From contig NZ_AUFV01000003.1 of NCBI RefSeq assembly GCF_000426685.1, positions 248,001 to 312,000 on the forward strand: a stretch of 64,000 bases of DNA, given 5' to 3'. Source of the DNA: Solimonas flava DSM 18980 (lineage in GTDB: Bacteria > Pseudomonadota > Gammaproteobacteria > Nevskiales > Nevskiaceae). Under the pieces are notes generated by a model. It did no database searches and was not told where the DNA came from. It saw only the letters and a program-made list of their open reading frames with translations. This document shows, one piece after another, positions 7,918 through 17,228 of this stretch. How positions within the stretch are numbered: the first letter of the stretch is position 1; each line of letters starts with the position of its first letter. The translations under genes and the position numbers were made by a program.

Positions 7918-10628
7918 GCCGGCACCGCCTTCACGGCGACGACCAGGCTGGCCGGGAACTCCACCTCGAACTCGGCGCCGCCGCCGTCGCGGCTGCGCAC
8001 GCGGATGCTGCCGCCCATCGCCTGCACGAAGCCGCGGCAGATCGTCAGGCCGAGGCCGGTGCCGGCGCGCTGGCGGTCGGCCTGCCGCACGCGATAGAAC
8101 ACGTCGAAGATGCGATCCTGCTCGGCCGCCGGCACGCCGGCGCCGCGGTCGCCGACCGACAGCGTCAGCGCATAGCGGTGCTGGCGGGCGGCGATCGTGA
8201 TCTCGCTGCCTTCCGGCGCGTACTTGGCGGCGTTGTCGAGCAGATTGACCAGCACCTGTTCGAGCAGCGCCGCATCGGCGAGCACGAACGGCAGATCGCG
8301 CGGCAGATCGACCACCAGCCGGTGCTGCGCGAGCAGCTTCTGCGTGCGCCGCACCGCGCCGGCGACGATGTCATGCAGATCGCAGGGCTCGCGCTTGGCC
8401 TGCAGCGCGCCGGCGTCGAGCTTGGTCATGTCAAGCAGGTTGGCGACGAAGCGGCTCATGCGCTCGGTCTCGTCCTGCGCCGTCGCCAGCAGCTCGTCGC
8501 GCGCCGCCTCGTCGTAGAGCGCGCCGTAGGAGCGCACGCTGGTGATCGCGCCGAGGATGCTGGCCAGCGGCGTACGCAGATCGTGCGACACCGAGGTCAG
8601 CAGCGCGGCGCGCATCTTCTCGGTCTCGGCCAGCATCTTCGCCTGGTCGACGTCCTTGGCCAGGCGGATGCGCTCGGTGCCGATCGCGACGAGATCGGCG
8701 AGCGCGTCGAGCAGGCGGCGCTGGCCGGCGCTGAGGCGCAGGCGCTCGTCGCCGCGCACACCGATCACGCCGACCGCCGCCTGCTCGGACAGCATCGGCA
8801 CGAACAGCCATCTGCCGCCGGGCAGCGTGTCGGCGCCGCGCCCGGCCGGCTGCGCCTTGTCGCGGCACCAGTTGGCGGCGGCCAGATCGGCCTCGTCGAG
8901 CACCGCCTGCGGCGACGAGGCGCCGCGCAGACGCAGGCCGTCCGGATCGGACGACAGCAGCACGGCCTCGACGCCGAGCATTTGCGCGATGCGCTTGGCA
9001 GCGATGCCCATCAGCTCGTCGAGCCGGCGCAGGCCGGCGATCTGGCGGCTGAACTGCAGCAGCTCGCCGTTGAGCATCGCCTGATCGCTGGCCAGCCGCG
9101 CCTGATCGCGGGCCTGCGCCGACAGACGGCTGGTGAACGCCGCGGTCAGCAGGAACGCGATCAGGGCCACGACGTTGGCCGGGTCGCCGATCGTGAAGGT
9201 GTAGAGCGGCGGCAGGAACAGGAAGTTGTAAAGCGTGGCGCTGGCCAGCGCGCAGACCAGGCCCGGCACCAGGCCGGAGCGCGTGGCGGCAAGAATCACC
9301 GCCGGCAGGAACACCATCGACACATTCGGCACGCTGAGCCAGCGGTCGACGACCAGCGCCAGCGCCGCGGCCAGGCCGGCATACAGCAGCGCATGGGCGT
9401 GGTCGGCGCCGGCGCCCCAGGACCAGCGCCGCTCGATCCGGCCGGCATCGCGCTGGCGCTGACGCTGCCGCACGTTCGGGGCGGCGGCGAGGACCTGCAC
9501 CGTGATGCCGTCGGCTTTGCGTACCAGCTCGCGGACCACCGAGCCATGCCGCCACTCGAAGAGCGCCGAGCGCTGCGATTTGCCGACGATCAGCTGCGTG
9601 ACGTTGTGCTCGCGCACCAGGCGCAGCACGGTGTCGGCAATGCCCATGCCGCCGGGCAGCGTCTGGGTGTCGGCACCGAGCTGTTCGGCAAGCCGCAGCG
9701 TGGCGGCGATCTGCGCGCGCTCGGCGTCGCCGAGCTGCAGGCTGCGTGCGGTTTCGAGATGCAGCGCGGTCCACGGCGCGTCGAGACGGTCGGCGACGCG
9801 CTTGGCGTGCCGCACCAGCGCCTCGCCGGCCGGCGATTCGTCGATGCAGACCAGCACGCGGTCACCGGCCGCCCAGACCTGCTCGACGCCGCGCGCGCGG
9901 CGCTGCTGCTGCAACTGCTCGTCGACGCTGTCGGCGGTGCGGCGCAGTGCCAGCTCGCGCAGCGCGGTCAGATTGGACGGCGTGAAGTAGTGCTGCAGCG
10001 CGCGTTCGCCGGCCTCGCCGCGATAGACCTTGCCTTCGCGCAGACGCTGCATCAGATCGGTCGGCGTGATATCGACGACCTCGATGTCGTGCGCCGCTTC
10101 GAGCACCGAGTCCGGTACCGTCTCGCGGACGCGCACATGCGTGATGCTGGCGACGATGTCGTTGAGGCTTTCGAGATGCTGGATGTTCAGCGTCGAGTAG
10201 ACGTCGATGCCGGCGTCGAGCAGTTCGACCACGTCCTGCCAGCGCTTCGGGTGCCGCGAGCCCGGCGCGTTGGTGTGCGCCAGTTCGTCGACCAGCGCCA
10301 GCTGCGGGTGGCGTGCGAGCAGCACGTCGAGATCCATCTCGTCGAGTTCGCGCTGCTGGTACGGCACGCGCCGCCGCGGCAGCACCTCCAGCCCTTCGAG
10401 CAGCGCCACCGTCTCGCTGCGGCCGTGCGTCTCGACGATGCCGGCGACTACGTCGACGCCCTCGGCGCGCTTGCGCCGGGCCGCCTGCAGCATCTCGTAG
10501 GTCTTGCCGACGCCGGGCGCGGCGCCGAGGAAGATCTTCAGCTTGCCGCGACCCTCCTGTTGCGCCTGCTGCAACAGCGCGTCGGGCGACGGCCGCGCGC
10601 CCTCAGACGCGGCCGGATCGGCGTTCAC
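7914..10628 (-). CDS. kdpD: KdpD, potassium-sensing histidine kinase
   Basis: KdpD is the membrane histidine kinase of the potassium-limitation system. In its 904 residues I see the N-terminal KdpD domain with Walker A GAAPGVGKT (residues 35-43). A universal-stress-like domain follows (about 250-375), then a four-helix membrane domain (about 400-500) and a GAF-like region. The HisKA segment SVSHDLRTPL has its histidine near residue 680. An HATPase domain follows with NLLDNAAKYAP and GTGLGL. Length matches the family. It starts 119 bases after kdpC and overlaps kdpE by four bases. Confidence 0.96.
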   Translation of the reverse strand: MNADPAASEGARPSPDALLQQAQQEGRGKLKIFLGAAPGVGKTYEMLQAARRKRAEGVDVVAGIVETHGRSETVALLEGLEVLPRRRVPYQQRELDEMDLDVLLARHPQLALVDELAHTNAPGSRHPKRWQDVVELLDAGIDVYSTLNIQHLESLNDIVASITHVRVRETVPDSVLEAAHDIEVVDITPTDLMQRLREGKVYRGEAGERALQHYFTPSNLTALRELALRRTADSVDEQLQQQRRARGVEQVWAAGDRVLVCIDESPAGEALVRHAKRVADRLDAPWTALHLETARSLQLGDAERAQIAATLRLAEQLGADTQTLPGGMGIADTVLRLVREHNVTQLIVGKSQRSALFEWRHGSVVRELVRKADGITVQVLAAAPNVRQRQRQRDAGRIERRWSWGAGADHAHALLYAGLAAALALVVDRWLSVPNVSMVFLPAVILAATRSGLVPGLVCALASATLYNFLFLPPLYTFTIGDPANVVALIAFLLTAAFTSRLSAQARDQARLASDQAMLNGELLQFSRQIAGLRRLDELMGIAAKRIAQMLGVEAVLLSSDPDGLRLRGASSPQAVLDEADLAAANWCRDKAQPAGRGADTLPGGRWLFVPMLSEQAAVGVIGVRGDERLRLSAGQRRLLDALADLVAIGTERIRLAKDVDQAKMLAETEKMRAALLTSVSHDLRTPLASILGAITSVRSYGALYDEAARDELLATAQDETERMSRFVANLLDMTKLDAGALQAKREPCDLHDIVAGAVRRTQKLLAQHRLVVDLPRDLPFVLADAALLEQVLVNLLDNAAKYAPEGSEITIAARQHRYALTLSVGDRGAGVPAAEQDRIFDVFYRVRQADRQRAGTGLGLTICRGFVQAMGGSIRVRSRDGGGAEFEVEFPASLVVAVKAVPA

Positions 10629-10747
10629 GGCAGGTTCCGTCGGCTAGAGGGCGGGTGCGGATCACGCGTGCAGTATGGCGCCGGCGGCGATGCGCCAAAA
10701 GGGCGGCCCGGCGCCGCCGGCCGCGGGGCCGGTCGCGGGCCGCAGGA
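10629..10747. other. kdpC-kdpD intergenic gap with no recognised signal
   Basis: These 119 bases separate the transporter genes from the sensor genes. They are very GC-rich with several short GGCC-type inverted repeats (about 10705-10745), but no run of T follows on the minus strand. I cannot tell whether they end one transcript or simply link the two halves. Confidence 0.3.
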
Positions 10748-11332
10748 TCACTCCCCCGACTTCGGCGCAGCGGCGGCATCCAGCGCCAGGTTCAGTTCGA
10801 GTACGTTGACGCGCGGCTCGCCGAGCAATCCCAGGGTGCGCCCCTCGACGTGCGCCGCGACCAGCGCGCGCAGCTTCGCCTCGTCGAGACCGCGCGCCCG
10901 GGCGACGCGCGGTACCTGGAACAGCGCGCCGTCCGGCGAGATGTGCGGGTCCAGCCCGCTGCCCGAGGCGGTGACGAGATCGGCCGGCACCGGCACACCC
11001 GGGTTCTCGGCCTGCAGCCTGGCCACATCGCCGGCGATGCGATCCTGCAGGGCCTGGCTCGACGGTCCGAGATTGCTGCCGCTGGATGAGCTGGCGTCGT
11101 AACCGGCGCTGCCCGCCGCCGACGGGCGGCCGTGGAAATAACGCTCGGCGCTGAAGTTCTGGCCAAGCAGGGCCGAGCCGACGAGCTGGCCGTCGCGTTC
11201 GAGCAGCGAGCCGTTCGCCTGCTCGCGGAACAGCAGCTGACCGAGGCCGGTGACGGCAAGCGGATAAGCGACGCCGGTCAGCAGCGTGAACAGCAGCAGC
11301 ATGACGAGCGCGGGACGCAGGACGGTTTTCAT
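10748..11332 (-). CDS. kdpC: KdpC, potassium-transporting ATPase subunit C
   Basis: KdpC stabilises the KdpFABC complex and takes part in nucleotide binding by KdpB. The 194-residue protein has one N-terminal membrane helix (about residues 6-30) and a periplasmic/soluble domain. That domain carries the family's segments [28 protein letters not shown] and [15 protein letters not shown]. The length is normal (about 190). It begins 12 bases after the kdpB stop and is part of the same leftward operon. Confidence 0.96.
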   Translation of the reverse strand: MKTVLRPALVMLLLFTLLTGVAYPLAVTGLGQLLFREQANGSLLERDGQLVGSALLGQNFSAERYFHGRPSAAGSAGYDASSSSGSNLGPSSQALQDRIAGDVARLQAENPGVPVPADLVTASGSGLDPHISPDGALFQVPRVARARGLDEAKLRALVAAHVEGRTLGLLGEPRVNVLELNLALDAAAAPKSGE

Positions 11333-11344
11333 GGTCGTATTTCC

Positions 11345-13393
11345 TCAGACGAGGCCGATGGCATTGAGCGCGAGGTCGATCAGCTTGATGCCGATGAACG
11401 GCGCGACGAGGCCGCCGAGGCCGTAGATCGCCAGATTGCGCGCCAGCAGGCTGGCGGCCGGCGCCGGCCGGTACTTCACGCCGCGCAGCGCCAGCGGCAC
11501 CAGCAGCAGGATGATGAGGGCGTTGAAGATCGTCGCCGACAGGATCGCCGACTGCGGCGAACCGAGCTTCATGATGTTGAGCACCGCCAGCGGCGGATAG
11601 ATCGTCGCGAACATCGCCGGCAGGATCGCGAAGTACTTGGCGACGTCGTTCGACACCGAGAACGTGGTCAGCGCGCCGCGCGTGATCAGCAGCTGCTTGC
11701 CGATCGCGACGATCTCAATGAGCTTGGTCGGATCGGAATCGAGATCGACCATGTTGCCGGCCTCGCGCGCCGCCTGCGTGCCGGTCTGCATCGCCACGCC
11801 GACATCGGCCTGCGCCAGCGCCGGCGCGTCGTTGGTGCCGTCGCCGCACATCGCCACCAGCTTGCCCTGCGCCTGTTCGCTGCGGATCAGCGCCAGCTTG
11901 TCTTCCGGCTTGGCCTGCGCGAGGAAGTCGTCGACGCCGGCTTCGGCGGCGATCGCGGCGGCGGTCAGCGGATTGTCGCCGGTGATCATCACCGTCTTGA
12001 TGCCCATGCGGCGCAGTTCGGCGAAGCGGCTCCTGATGCCGTTCTTGACGATGTCCTTCAGATGCACGATGCCGAGCACGCGGCCGTCGCGCGCCACGGC
12101 CAGCGGCGTACCGCCGGCCTTGGCGACACGCTCGACGTCTTCGAGCACCGCCCCCGGCACCGGCTCGCCGTGGCCATGCGCCTTGATGTACTCGACGATC
12201 GCGTCGACCGCGCCTTTGCGGATCTCGCCGCCGTCGAGATCGACGCCGGACATGCGCGTCTGCGCGCTGAACGGCACGAAGCGCGCGTGCAGATCGGCGA
12301 CATCGCGCGCGCGGATGCCGAAGCGCTCCTTGGCCAATACGACGATCGAGCGCCCTTCCGGCGTCTCGTCGGCGAGGCTGGCGAGCTGTGCCGCCTCGGC
12401 GAGTTCGCGCGCCTCGATGCCCGGCGCCGGCAGGAAGTCGGCGGCCTGGCGATTGCCGAGCGTGATGGTGCCGGTCTTGTCGAGCAGCAGCGTGTCGACG
12501 TCGCCGGCGGCTTCGACGGCGCGGCCGGACATCGCCAGCACGTTGAAGCGCACCAGACGGTTCATGCCGGCGATGCCGATCGCCGACAGCAGCGCGCCGA
12601 TCGTCGTCGGGATCAGTGTCACGAACAGCGCGATCAGCACGATCACCGACACCTGGCCGCCGGCGTATGCGGCGAAGCTCGGGATGCTCGCGCAGGCGAG
12701 GATGAAGATCAGCGTCATGCCGGCGAGCAGCACGTTCAGCGCCAGCTCGTTCGGCGTCTTCTGCCGCGCCGCGCCCTCGACCAGCGCGATCATGCGGTCG
12801 AGGAAGCTGGAACCGGCGGCGGCGGTGATGCGGATCTTGATCCAGTCGGACAGCACGCGCGTGCCGCCGGTGACGGCCGAGCGGTCGCCGCCGGATTCGC
12901 GCACCACCGGTGCCGATTCGCCGGTGATCGCCGACTCGTCGACGGTCGCCACGCCCTCGACGACTTCGCCGTCGCCGGGAATGAATTCGCCGGCCTCCAC
13001 CCGCACCAGATCGTTGGCGCGCAGCTCGGTGGCCGAGACCCAGGTGAACGCGGCATCGCCGCCGTTGCGATTCAGGCGCCGCGCGCGGGTTTGCGTGCGC
13101 GTGTGCCGCAGCGCCGCCGCCTGCGCCTTGCCACGGCCTTCGGCGAGCGCCTCGGCGAAGTTGGCGAACAGCACCGTGAACCACAGCCAGACGATGATCT
13201 GTCCGGAGAACAGCAGCTGCGGCGCGCCGCCGACGGCATCGCGCACGAACAGCACGGTGGCGACGCAGGCGACGAGACCGGTCGTGAACATCACCGGGTT
13301 GCGGATCAGGCGGCGCGGATCGAGCTTGCGCGCGGCATCCACGAGCGCGCCGATCCACAAGCCGGAAGACGCGGAGGCTTGAACGGGTTTCAT
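11345..13393 (-). CDS. kdpB: KdpB, ATP-hydrolysing subunit of the Kdp potassium pump
   Basis: KdpB is the P-type ATPase subunit that energises potassium uptake through KdpA. The 682-residue protein has the phosphorylation motif DKTGT with D305, the actuator motif TGES near residue 160, and the hinge motif [10 protein letters not shown]. Membrane helices lie at both ends. I chose the ATG at 13393, preceded by AGGAATTCC, because the protein then begins with the family's usual N-terminus and has normal length. A much longer open frame runs upstream through kdpA but is not coding. It starts 32 bases after the kdpA stop. Confidence 0.97.
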   Translation of the reverse strand: MKPVQASASSGLWIGALVDAARKLDPRRLIRNPVMFTTGLVACVATVLFVRDAVGGAPQLLFSGQIIVWLWFTVLFANFAEALAEGRGKAQAAALRHTRTQTRARRLNRNGGDAAFTWVSATELRANDLVRVEAGEFIPGDGEVVEGVATVDESAITGESAPVVRESGGDRSAVTGGTRVLSDWIKIRITAAAGSSFLDRMIALVEGAARQKTPNELALNVLLAGMTLIFILACASIPSFAAYAGGQVSVIVLIALFVTLIPTTIGALLSAIGIAGMNRLVRFNVLAMSGRAVEAAGDVDTLLLDKTGTITLGNRQAADFLPAPGIEARELAEAAQLASLADETPEGRSIVVLAKERFGIRARDVADLHARFVPFSAQTRMSGVDLDGGEIRKGAVDAIVEYIKAHGHGEPVPGAVLEDVERVAKAGGTPLAVARDGRVLGIVHLKDIVKNGIRSRFAELRRMGIKTVMITGDNPLTAAAIAAEAGVDDFLAQAKPEDKLALIRSEQAQGKLVAMCGDGTNDAPALAQADVGVAMQTGTQAAREAGNMVDLDSDPTKLIEIVAIGKQLLITRGALTTFSVSNDVAKYFAILPAMFATIYPPLAVLNIMKLGSPQSAILSATIFNALIILLLVPLALRGVKYRPAPAASLLARNLAIYGLGGLVAPFIGIKLIDLALNAIGLV

Positions 13394-13425
13394 GAAGGAA
13401 TTCCTGGTAGGCCGGGACACGGGCC

Positions 13426-15135
13426 TCAGTAGCGGCTGCCGGCGAGCATCGTCACGTGCTCGGCGATCGGGCCAAGGACCAGCGACGGCAGGAAGGTAAG
13501 ACCGCCGAAGACGAGGACGACGGCGACGACGAGCGCGACGAACAGACCGCCGTCGGTCGGCAGCGTGCCGGCCGAGGCGGGCACCTGCTTCTTGGCGGCA
13601 AGGCTGCCGGCGATCGCCAGCATCGGCACGATGATCGCGAAGCGGCCGATCAGCATCGCCAGGCCGAGCGTCACGTTGTAGAAGACCGAATTTGCGGAGA
13701 GGCCGGCGAACGCGCTGCCGTTGTTGGCGGCGGCCGAGCTGTAGGCGTAGAGCATTTCGGAGAAGCCGTGCGGGCCGGCATTGGCGAGCCCCTTGAGGCC
13801 GGCCGGCAGCACGCAGGCGATCGCCGTGAAGCCGAGGATCGCCAGCGGTGTGGCGAGCACCGCGAGCGAGGCGAGCTTGATCTCGCGCGCCTCGATCTTC
13901 TTGCCGACGTACTCCGGCGTGCGGCCGACCATCAGGCCCGCCATGAAGATCGCGATCAGCGCGTACAGCATCATGCCGTAGAAGCCGGCGCCGACGCCGC
14001 CGATGATGACCTCGCCGAGCATCATGTTGAGCAGCGGCACGGCGCCGCCGAGCGCGGTGAAGCTGTCGTGCATGGCATTGACGGCGCCGCACGACGCGGC
14101 CGTGGTGATCACCGCGAACAGCGCCGAGCTGGCGATGCCGAAGCGCGTCTCCTTGCCTTCGAGATTGCCGGTGGCCTGCACGGCGTCGAAATGCGCCAGC
14201 GCATTCGGCGCCGCGCTCTCCGCCCAGTACGCCGCGGCGACGCCGGCGATGAACAGCACCATCATCGCGCCGAGGATCGCGTGGCCCTGCCAGCGGTTGC
14301 CGACGGCGCGGCCGAACACGTCGGTCAGCGCGGCGCCGATCAGGAAGATCGCCAGCATCTCGACCAGATTGCTCAGCGGCGTCGGGTTCTCGAACGGATG
14401 CGAGGAATTGGCATTGAGGAAGCCGCCGCCGTTGGTGCCGAGCATCTTGATCGCTTCCTGCGAGGCGATCGGGCCCTGCGCGATCAGCTGTTTGGCGCCC
14501 TCCAGCGTCGTCGCCTCGGTGTAGGCGGCGAAGTTCTGCGGCACGCCCTGCCAGATCAGCACCACGGCGAACACCAGGCAGACCGGCAGCAGCAGGTACA
14601 GCGTGGCGCGCGTCAGATCGACCCAGGCGTTGCCGATCGCCTGCGCCGACTTGCGCGCGAAGCCGCGGATCAAGGCCAGCGCCAGCGCGATGCCGGTCGC
14701 CGCCGACAGGAAGTTCTGCACGGCGAGTCCGACCATTTGCGAGAAATAGCTCATCGTCGCTTCGCCGCCGTACGCCTGCCAGTTGGTGTTGGTCGTGAAG
14801 CTCATCGCCGTATTGAATGCGAGATCGGCAGGCAGATTCGGCAGCTGCTGCGGATTCAGCGGCAGCCACTGCTGCGTGCGCAGCATCGCGTACAGCAGCA
14901 CGAAGCCGAGCAGGTTGAAGACCAGCATGGCGATCGCGTAGGCGAGCCAGCCCTGCTCCTGCTTCGCATCGACGCCGGCCAGGCGATAGAAACCGCGCTC
15001 GACCGGGCCGAGCACCGGCGTGAGCAGCACCCGCTCGCCGGCGAACAGGCGATGCAGATAGCCGCCGAGCGGCCGCACGCTCAGCAGCAGCAGCGCGCAA
15101 TAGAAAAGAATTTGCAGCCAACCGTTGACGGTCAT
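13426..15135 (-). CDS. kdpA: KdpA, potassium channel-like subunit of the Kdp pump
   Basis: KdpA is the potassium-selective, channel-like membrane subunit. The 569-residue protein has about ten hydrophobic helices and the four selectivity-filter-type segments: [44 protein letters not shown] and [13 protein letters not shown]. Length is typical (about 557-570). GGGAG lies six bases before the ATG at 15135; a GTG one codon earlier is also possible. It follows kdpF with a 21-base gap. Confidence 0.97.
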   Translation of the reverse strand: MTVNGWLQILFYCALLLLSVRPLGGYLHRLFAGERVLLTPVLGPVERGFYRLAGVDAKQEQGWLAYAIAMLVFNLLGFVLLYAMLRTQQWLPLNPQQLPNLPADLAFNTAMSFTTNTNWQAYGGEATMSYFSQMVGLAVQNFLSAATGIALALALIRGFARKSAQAIGNAWVDLTRATLYLLLPVCLVFAVVLIWQGVPQNFAAYTEATTLEGAKQLIAQGPIASQEAIKMLGTNGGGFLNANSSHPFENPTPLSNLVEMLAIFLIGAALTDVFGRAVGNRWQGHAILGAMMVLFIAGVAAAYWAESAAPNALAHFDAVQATGNLEGKETRFGIASSALFAVITTAASCGAVNAMHDSFTALGGAVPLLNMMLGEVIIGGVGAGFYGMMLYALIAIFMAGLMVGRTPEYVGKKIEAREIKLASLAVLATPLAILGFTAIACVLPAGLKGLANAGPHGFSEMLYAYSSAAANNGSAFAGLSANSVFYNVTLGLAMLIGRFAIIVPMLAIAGSLAAKKQVPASAGTLPTDGGLFVALVVAVVLVFGGLTFLPSLVLGPIAEHVTMLAGSRY

Positions 15136-15156
15136 CACAGGCTCCCGGGTCGGCGA

Positions 15157-15243
15157 TCAGAACTTCTCGGGACGTGCGAGCACGTAGACGAGGTAGACGA
15201 AGAGGAATGCGGCGACGCAGCCGCCGAGGATGTCATCGAGCAT
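15157..15243 (-). CDS. kdpF: KdpF, small stabilising subunit of the Kdp pump
   Basis: This is a 28-residue, single-helix peptide ([20 protein letters not shown], then VLARPEKF) located immediately before kdpA. E. coli KdpF is 29 residues, stabilises the KdpABC complex in the membrane and has the same layout, including the aromatic end. The stop lies 21 bases before the kdpA start. No strong Shine-Dalgarno sequence is visible, so it may be translated by coupling to the 27-residue peptide gene whose stop is 11 bases upstream. Confidence 0.88.
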   Translation of the reverse strand: MLDDILGGCVAAFLFVYLVYVLARPEKF

Positions 15244-15254
15244 GGCCGTGCGAC

Positions 15255-15338
15255 TCAGAGGTTCTGGCAGATGCGCACGTAGACGAGCATCAGCGCGAAG
15301 CCGATCACGCCCAGTCCGAGGAAGATGAAGTCGACCAT
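15255..15338 (-). CDS. 27-residue single-helix membrane peptide at the head of the kdp operon
   Basis: The predicted peptide starts MVDFIFLGLGVIGFALMLVY and ends VRICQNL. It is one hydrophobic helix with a short basic end. A strong AAGGAG sequence lies eight bases before its ATG, the best ribosome-binding site at the head of this operon, so it is likely to be translated. It precedes kdpF by 11 bases. Short membrane peptides next to kdpF occur in other Proteobacteria, from general memory, and no function is established. A related 37-residue peptide is encoded at 16903-17016. It could stabilise the Kdp complex, act in coupling translation, or be an independent micropeptide. Confidence 0.7.
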   Translation of the reverse strand: MVDFIFLGLGVIGFALMLVYVRICQNL

Positions 15339-15431
15339 GGGTCCGACTCCTTGAGTGGTCACCGCCCTTTGCGGCAGGCGCCATTGGAGCGCTTGAGCGC
15401 GTAGTAATTCGAGACGCCGGCGCGTCGCCGG

Positions 15432-15490
15432 GCATATAGAACGCATATAAATCCGCCGCGCGGCGCCGGATTCCTATGCCGCGCCTATGC
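15432..15490. promoter_or_regulatory. Four phased GCATA half-sites upstream of the kdp operon
   Basis: GCATA occurs at 15432-15436 and 15443-15447. Its reverse complement TATGC occurs at 15475-15479 and 15486-15490. Members of each pair are 11 bases apart, one helical turn, and the pairs face each other. The array lies about 95-150 bases upstream of the first kdp peptide gene and about 90 bases before the divergent acetyltransferase gene. It is a good candidate for a KdpE or other regulator site; the assignment is inferred. Confidence 0.5.
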
Positions 15491-15577
15491 CGGCGCGCAT
15501 CGTCCGATCTCGTTTTCCTACGTCCCGCAATCCTGTAATGCCGGGGCCGCGCTCGGCGGCGAGACCGGAGGTTTCGG

Positions 15578-16072
15578 GTGGACGCCCTGCAATACCGCTA
15601 CGCCAGCTTCGACGACTGCAAGGCCCTGGCCTGGCTGAATCTGCAACTGATACGGGACGGTGCCGATACCGGGCCGACCGACCCGGTCGAGTTGCGCCGG
15701 CGCTTCCAGCGCTGGCTCGGCTCGGGACGCTATCGGGCGGTGCTGTTCAGTGCCGCCGGCCATCTGCGCGCGTATGCGCTGTTCCGCGAGCACGCCGCGG
15801 AGATCTACCTGCGTCAATTCATGGTCCTGCCGAACGCGCGGCGCCACGGTGTCGGCCGCTCCGCGGTCGAACTGCTGCGGCGGCGGATCTGGCCGGCCGG
15901 CAAGCGCCTGACCGTCGAAGCGCTGACGGCCAACCCCGGCGGGCTCGCCTTCTGGCGCTCCGTCGGCTATCGCGACTACGCGATCACGCTCGAGATCGAC
16001 GTCGCGCAGCACCCGCCGGCGCACGACATTGCCCGTCACGGCGCCAGGGTCGTCCCGCTGCGCCCGGCGTGA
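15578..16072 (+). CDS. GNAT family N-acetyltransferase
   Basis: This 164-residue protein fits the GNAT acetyltransferase fold. The acetyl-CoA pyrophosphate-binding segment is ARRHGVGRSAVELLRRR at about residues 88-104. It is preceded by the beta-strand QFMVLPN, and AFWRSVGYRDYAITLEID forms the usual C-terminal splayed strands. It begins at a GTG at 15578 with GGAGG upstream. The substrate is unknown. It is divergent from the kdp operon and ends before a strong bidirectional terminator. Confidence 0.87.
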   Translation: MDALQYRYASFDDCKALAWLNLQLIRDGADTGPTDPVELRRRFQRWLGSGRYRAVLFSAAGHLRAYALFREHAAEIYLRQFMVLPNARRHGVGRSAVELLRRRIWPAGKRLTVEALTANPGGLAFWRSVGYRDYAITLEIDVAQHPPAHDIARHGARVVPLRPA

Positions 16073-16090
16073 ACGCGGGAATCCGCAGCA

Positions 16091-16118
16091 AAAAGGGCCG
16101 CATCGCTGCGGCCCTTTT
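16091..16118. terminator. Bidirectional intrinsic terminator
   Basis: A 12-base-pair perfect stem (AAAAGGGCCGCA with TGCGGCCCTTTT) and a TCGC loop lie between two convergent genes. Runs of A and T at the two ends give a U-tract in either direction. It can serve both the acetyltransferase gene and the TorF-like gene. Confidence 0.9.
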
Positions 16119-16139
16119 GCCTTACGCGGAACGAAGACG

Positions 16140-16847
16140 TCAGAGCTCGAACGTTTTCTTCAGGCCCACGACCACCTTTTCGTCGTCGTCGTGCAGATCA
16201 GTGCCGATCAATGCCAGCGAGAAGCTCAGGCCATCGTCCAGCGTCTTGGTCAGGGTCAGGCTGTAGTCGAGGTAATGGTCGGATGGCTCCGGATCGAAGG
16301 CCGCGACCACGAACGCGCGCGGGCCATCGCCGACGCTGTAGCCGACCTGCGGCGTCAGCGCCAGCGTATCGCCGAGCGGCAACGCATAGTTGGCCGTGAC
16401 GTAGAAGCCGTCCTCGTCGGTGCCAAAGTAGTCGCCGGTGTAGTAGGCCTTGGCCCCGAAGCGGCCGGCGCTCAGGCCGAGGTAGTACTCGATGGTGTCG
16501 AGCGAGGTATCGTCGCGGTAGTAGTAGAAGTAGGCGCCGACGTCGATCGTCACCGCCCCGAACGAATGCGTGCAGCCACCGTAGACGTCGATCTCGTCCG
16601 ACACCGTGCCCTGGCTGCCGGCGAAATCGGTGTTCGACGCCCAGGTGCCGATGTACAGGCCGCTGTCGTGCGCGTAGTCGATCCCGCCCTGGATCGCGGC
16701 GCCGTTCGATTGCTCGACACCGCGATACAGGTATTCGCTGAAGGCGCCGACATTGCCTGTGGCGGTGGATGCCGTGGCGGCGGCCGGCGCCGCCAGCGAG
16801 GCAGCCGCGATGAACGCCGCTGCCGGGAAGCTGGTAAGTAGATGCAT
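16140..16847 (-). CDS. TorF family putative porin
   Basis: This 235-residue outer-membrane protein has an N-terminal signal peptide (about residues 1-26, cut after an AAPAAATA-type site). The mature part starts GNVGAFSEYLYRGVEQSN, which matches the TorF/Gcw_chp family. Alternating aromatic strands and a C-terminal KKTFEL ending in a hydrophobic residue fit a small beta-barrel. A transport role is suggested for the family but no substrate can be given. I chose the ATG at 16847 because GAGG precedes it and it begins the signal peptide. A small membrane-peptide gene lies 55 bases upstream on the same strand. Confidence 0.85.
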   Translation of the reverse strand: MHLLTSFPAAAFIAAASLAAPAAATASTATGNVGAFSEYLYRGVEQSNGAAIQGGIDYAHDSGLYIGTWASNTDFAGSQGTVSDEIDVYGGCTHSFGAVTIDVGAYFYYYRDDTSLDTIEYYLGLSAGRFGAKAYYTGDYFGTDEDGFYVTANYALPLGDTLALTPQVGYSVGDGPRAFVVAAFDPEPSDHYLDYSLTLTKTLDDGLSFSLALIGTDLHDDDEKVVVGLKKTFEL

Positions 16848-16902
16848 GGAAAAACCTCGCGCGGATGGATGGCGCGATCGGAGACGGCGGTCTGGCCCGC
16901 CT

Positions 16903-17016
16903 TCAGGAGCGGGAGCGCCGGTACAACTGACGCTGGCGGCGGCTTTTGCTGCGGGCATAGAGCAACAGCAGCACCACACCGCTCACACCCAGGCCGAGAA
17001 AGAACAAGCTGCTCAT
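16903..17016 (-). CDS. 37-residue membrane peptide related to the kdp micropeptide
   Basis: The predicted peptide begins MSSLFFLGLGVSGVVLLLLY and ends with a very basic tail (ARSKSRRQRQLYRRSRS). Twelve of the first 22 positions match the 27-residue peptide at the head of the kdp operon, including FLGLGV and the Y-x-R after the helix. The ribosome-binding site is weak (GGA six bases before the ATG). The conservation with the kdp peptide is the main reason to call it. It precedes the TorF-like porin gene on the same strand. Function unknown. Confidence 0.5.
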   Translation of the reverse strand: MSSLFFLGLGVSGVVLLLLYARSKSRRQRQLYRRSRS

Positions 17017-17228
17017 GGCGAATCCGATACGCGGCCGCGGATGCGGCGTCGGTATTGGAATCGCGACGCCCGTAGGAATTCGAGGCTGGACGGCACGACG
17101 GCGCATAGGAAACCCGTATACGGCGTCGACCGGCCCAAAGACGGCGGAAGTCGTGCAGCACCGGGAGCGTTGTCCGCTCCGCGAAATGGAACGCCGGTGC
17201 CGCTCCGAACCGCGTCGGTTTATGCGGG

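Noticed and set aside
8178-11102. 974-residue plus-strand frame over kdpD and kdpC
   Set aside because: kdpD and kdpC are clear on the minus strand; the frame is a compositional shadow.
13394-15121. In-frame upstream extension of kdpB to 1258 residues
   Set aside because: The extension passes through kdpA in another frame. The family start lies at 13393 with a good ribosome-binding site.
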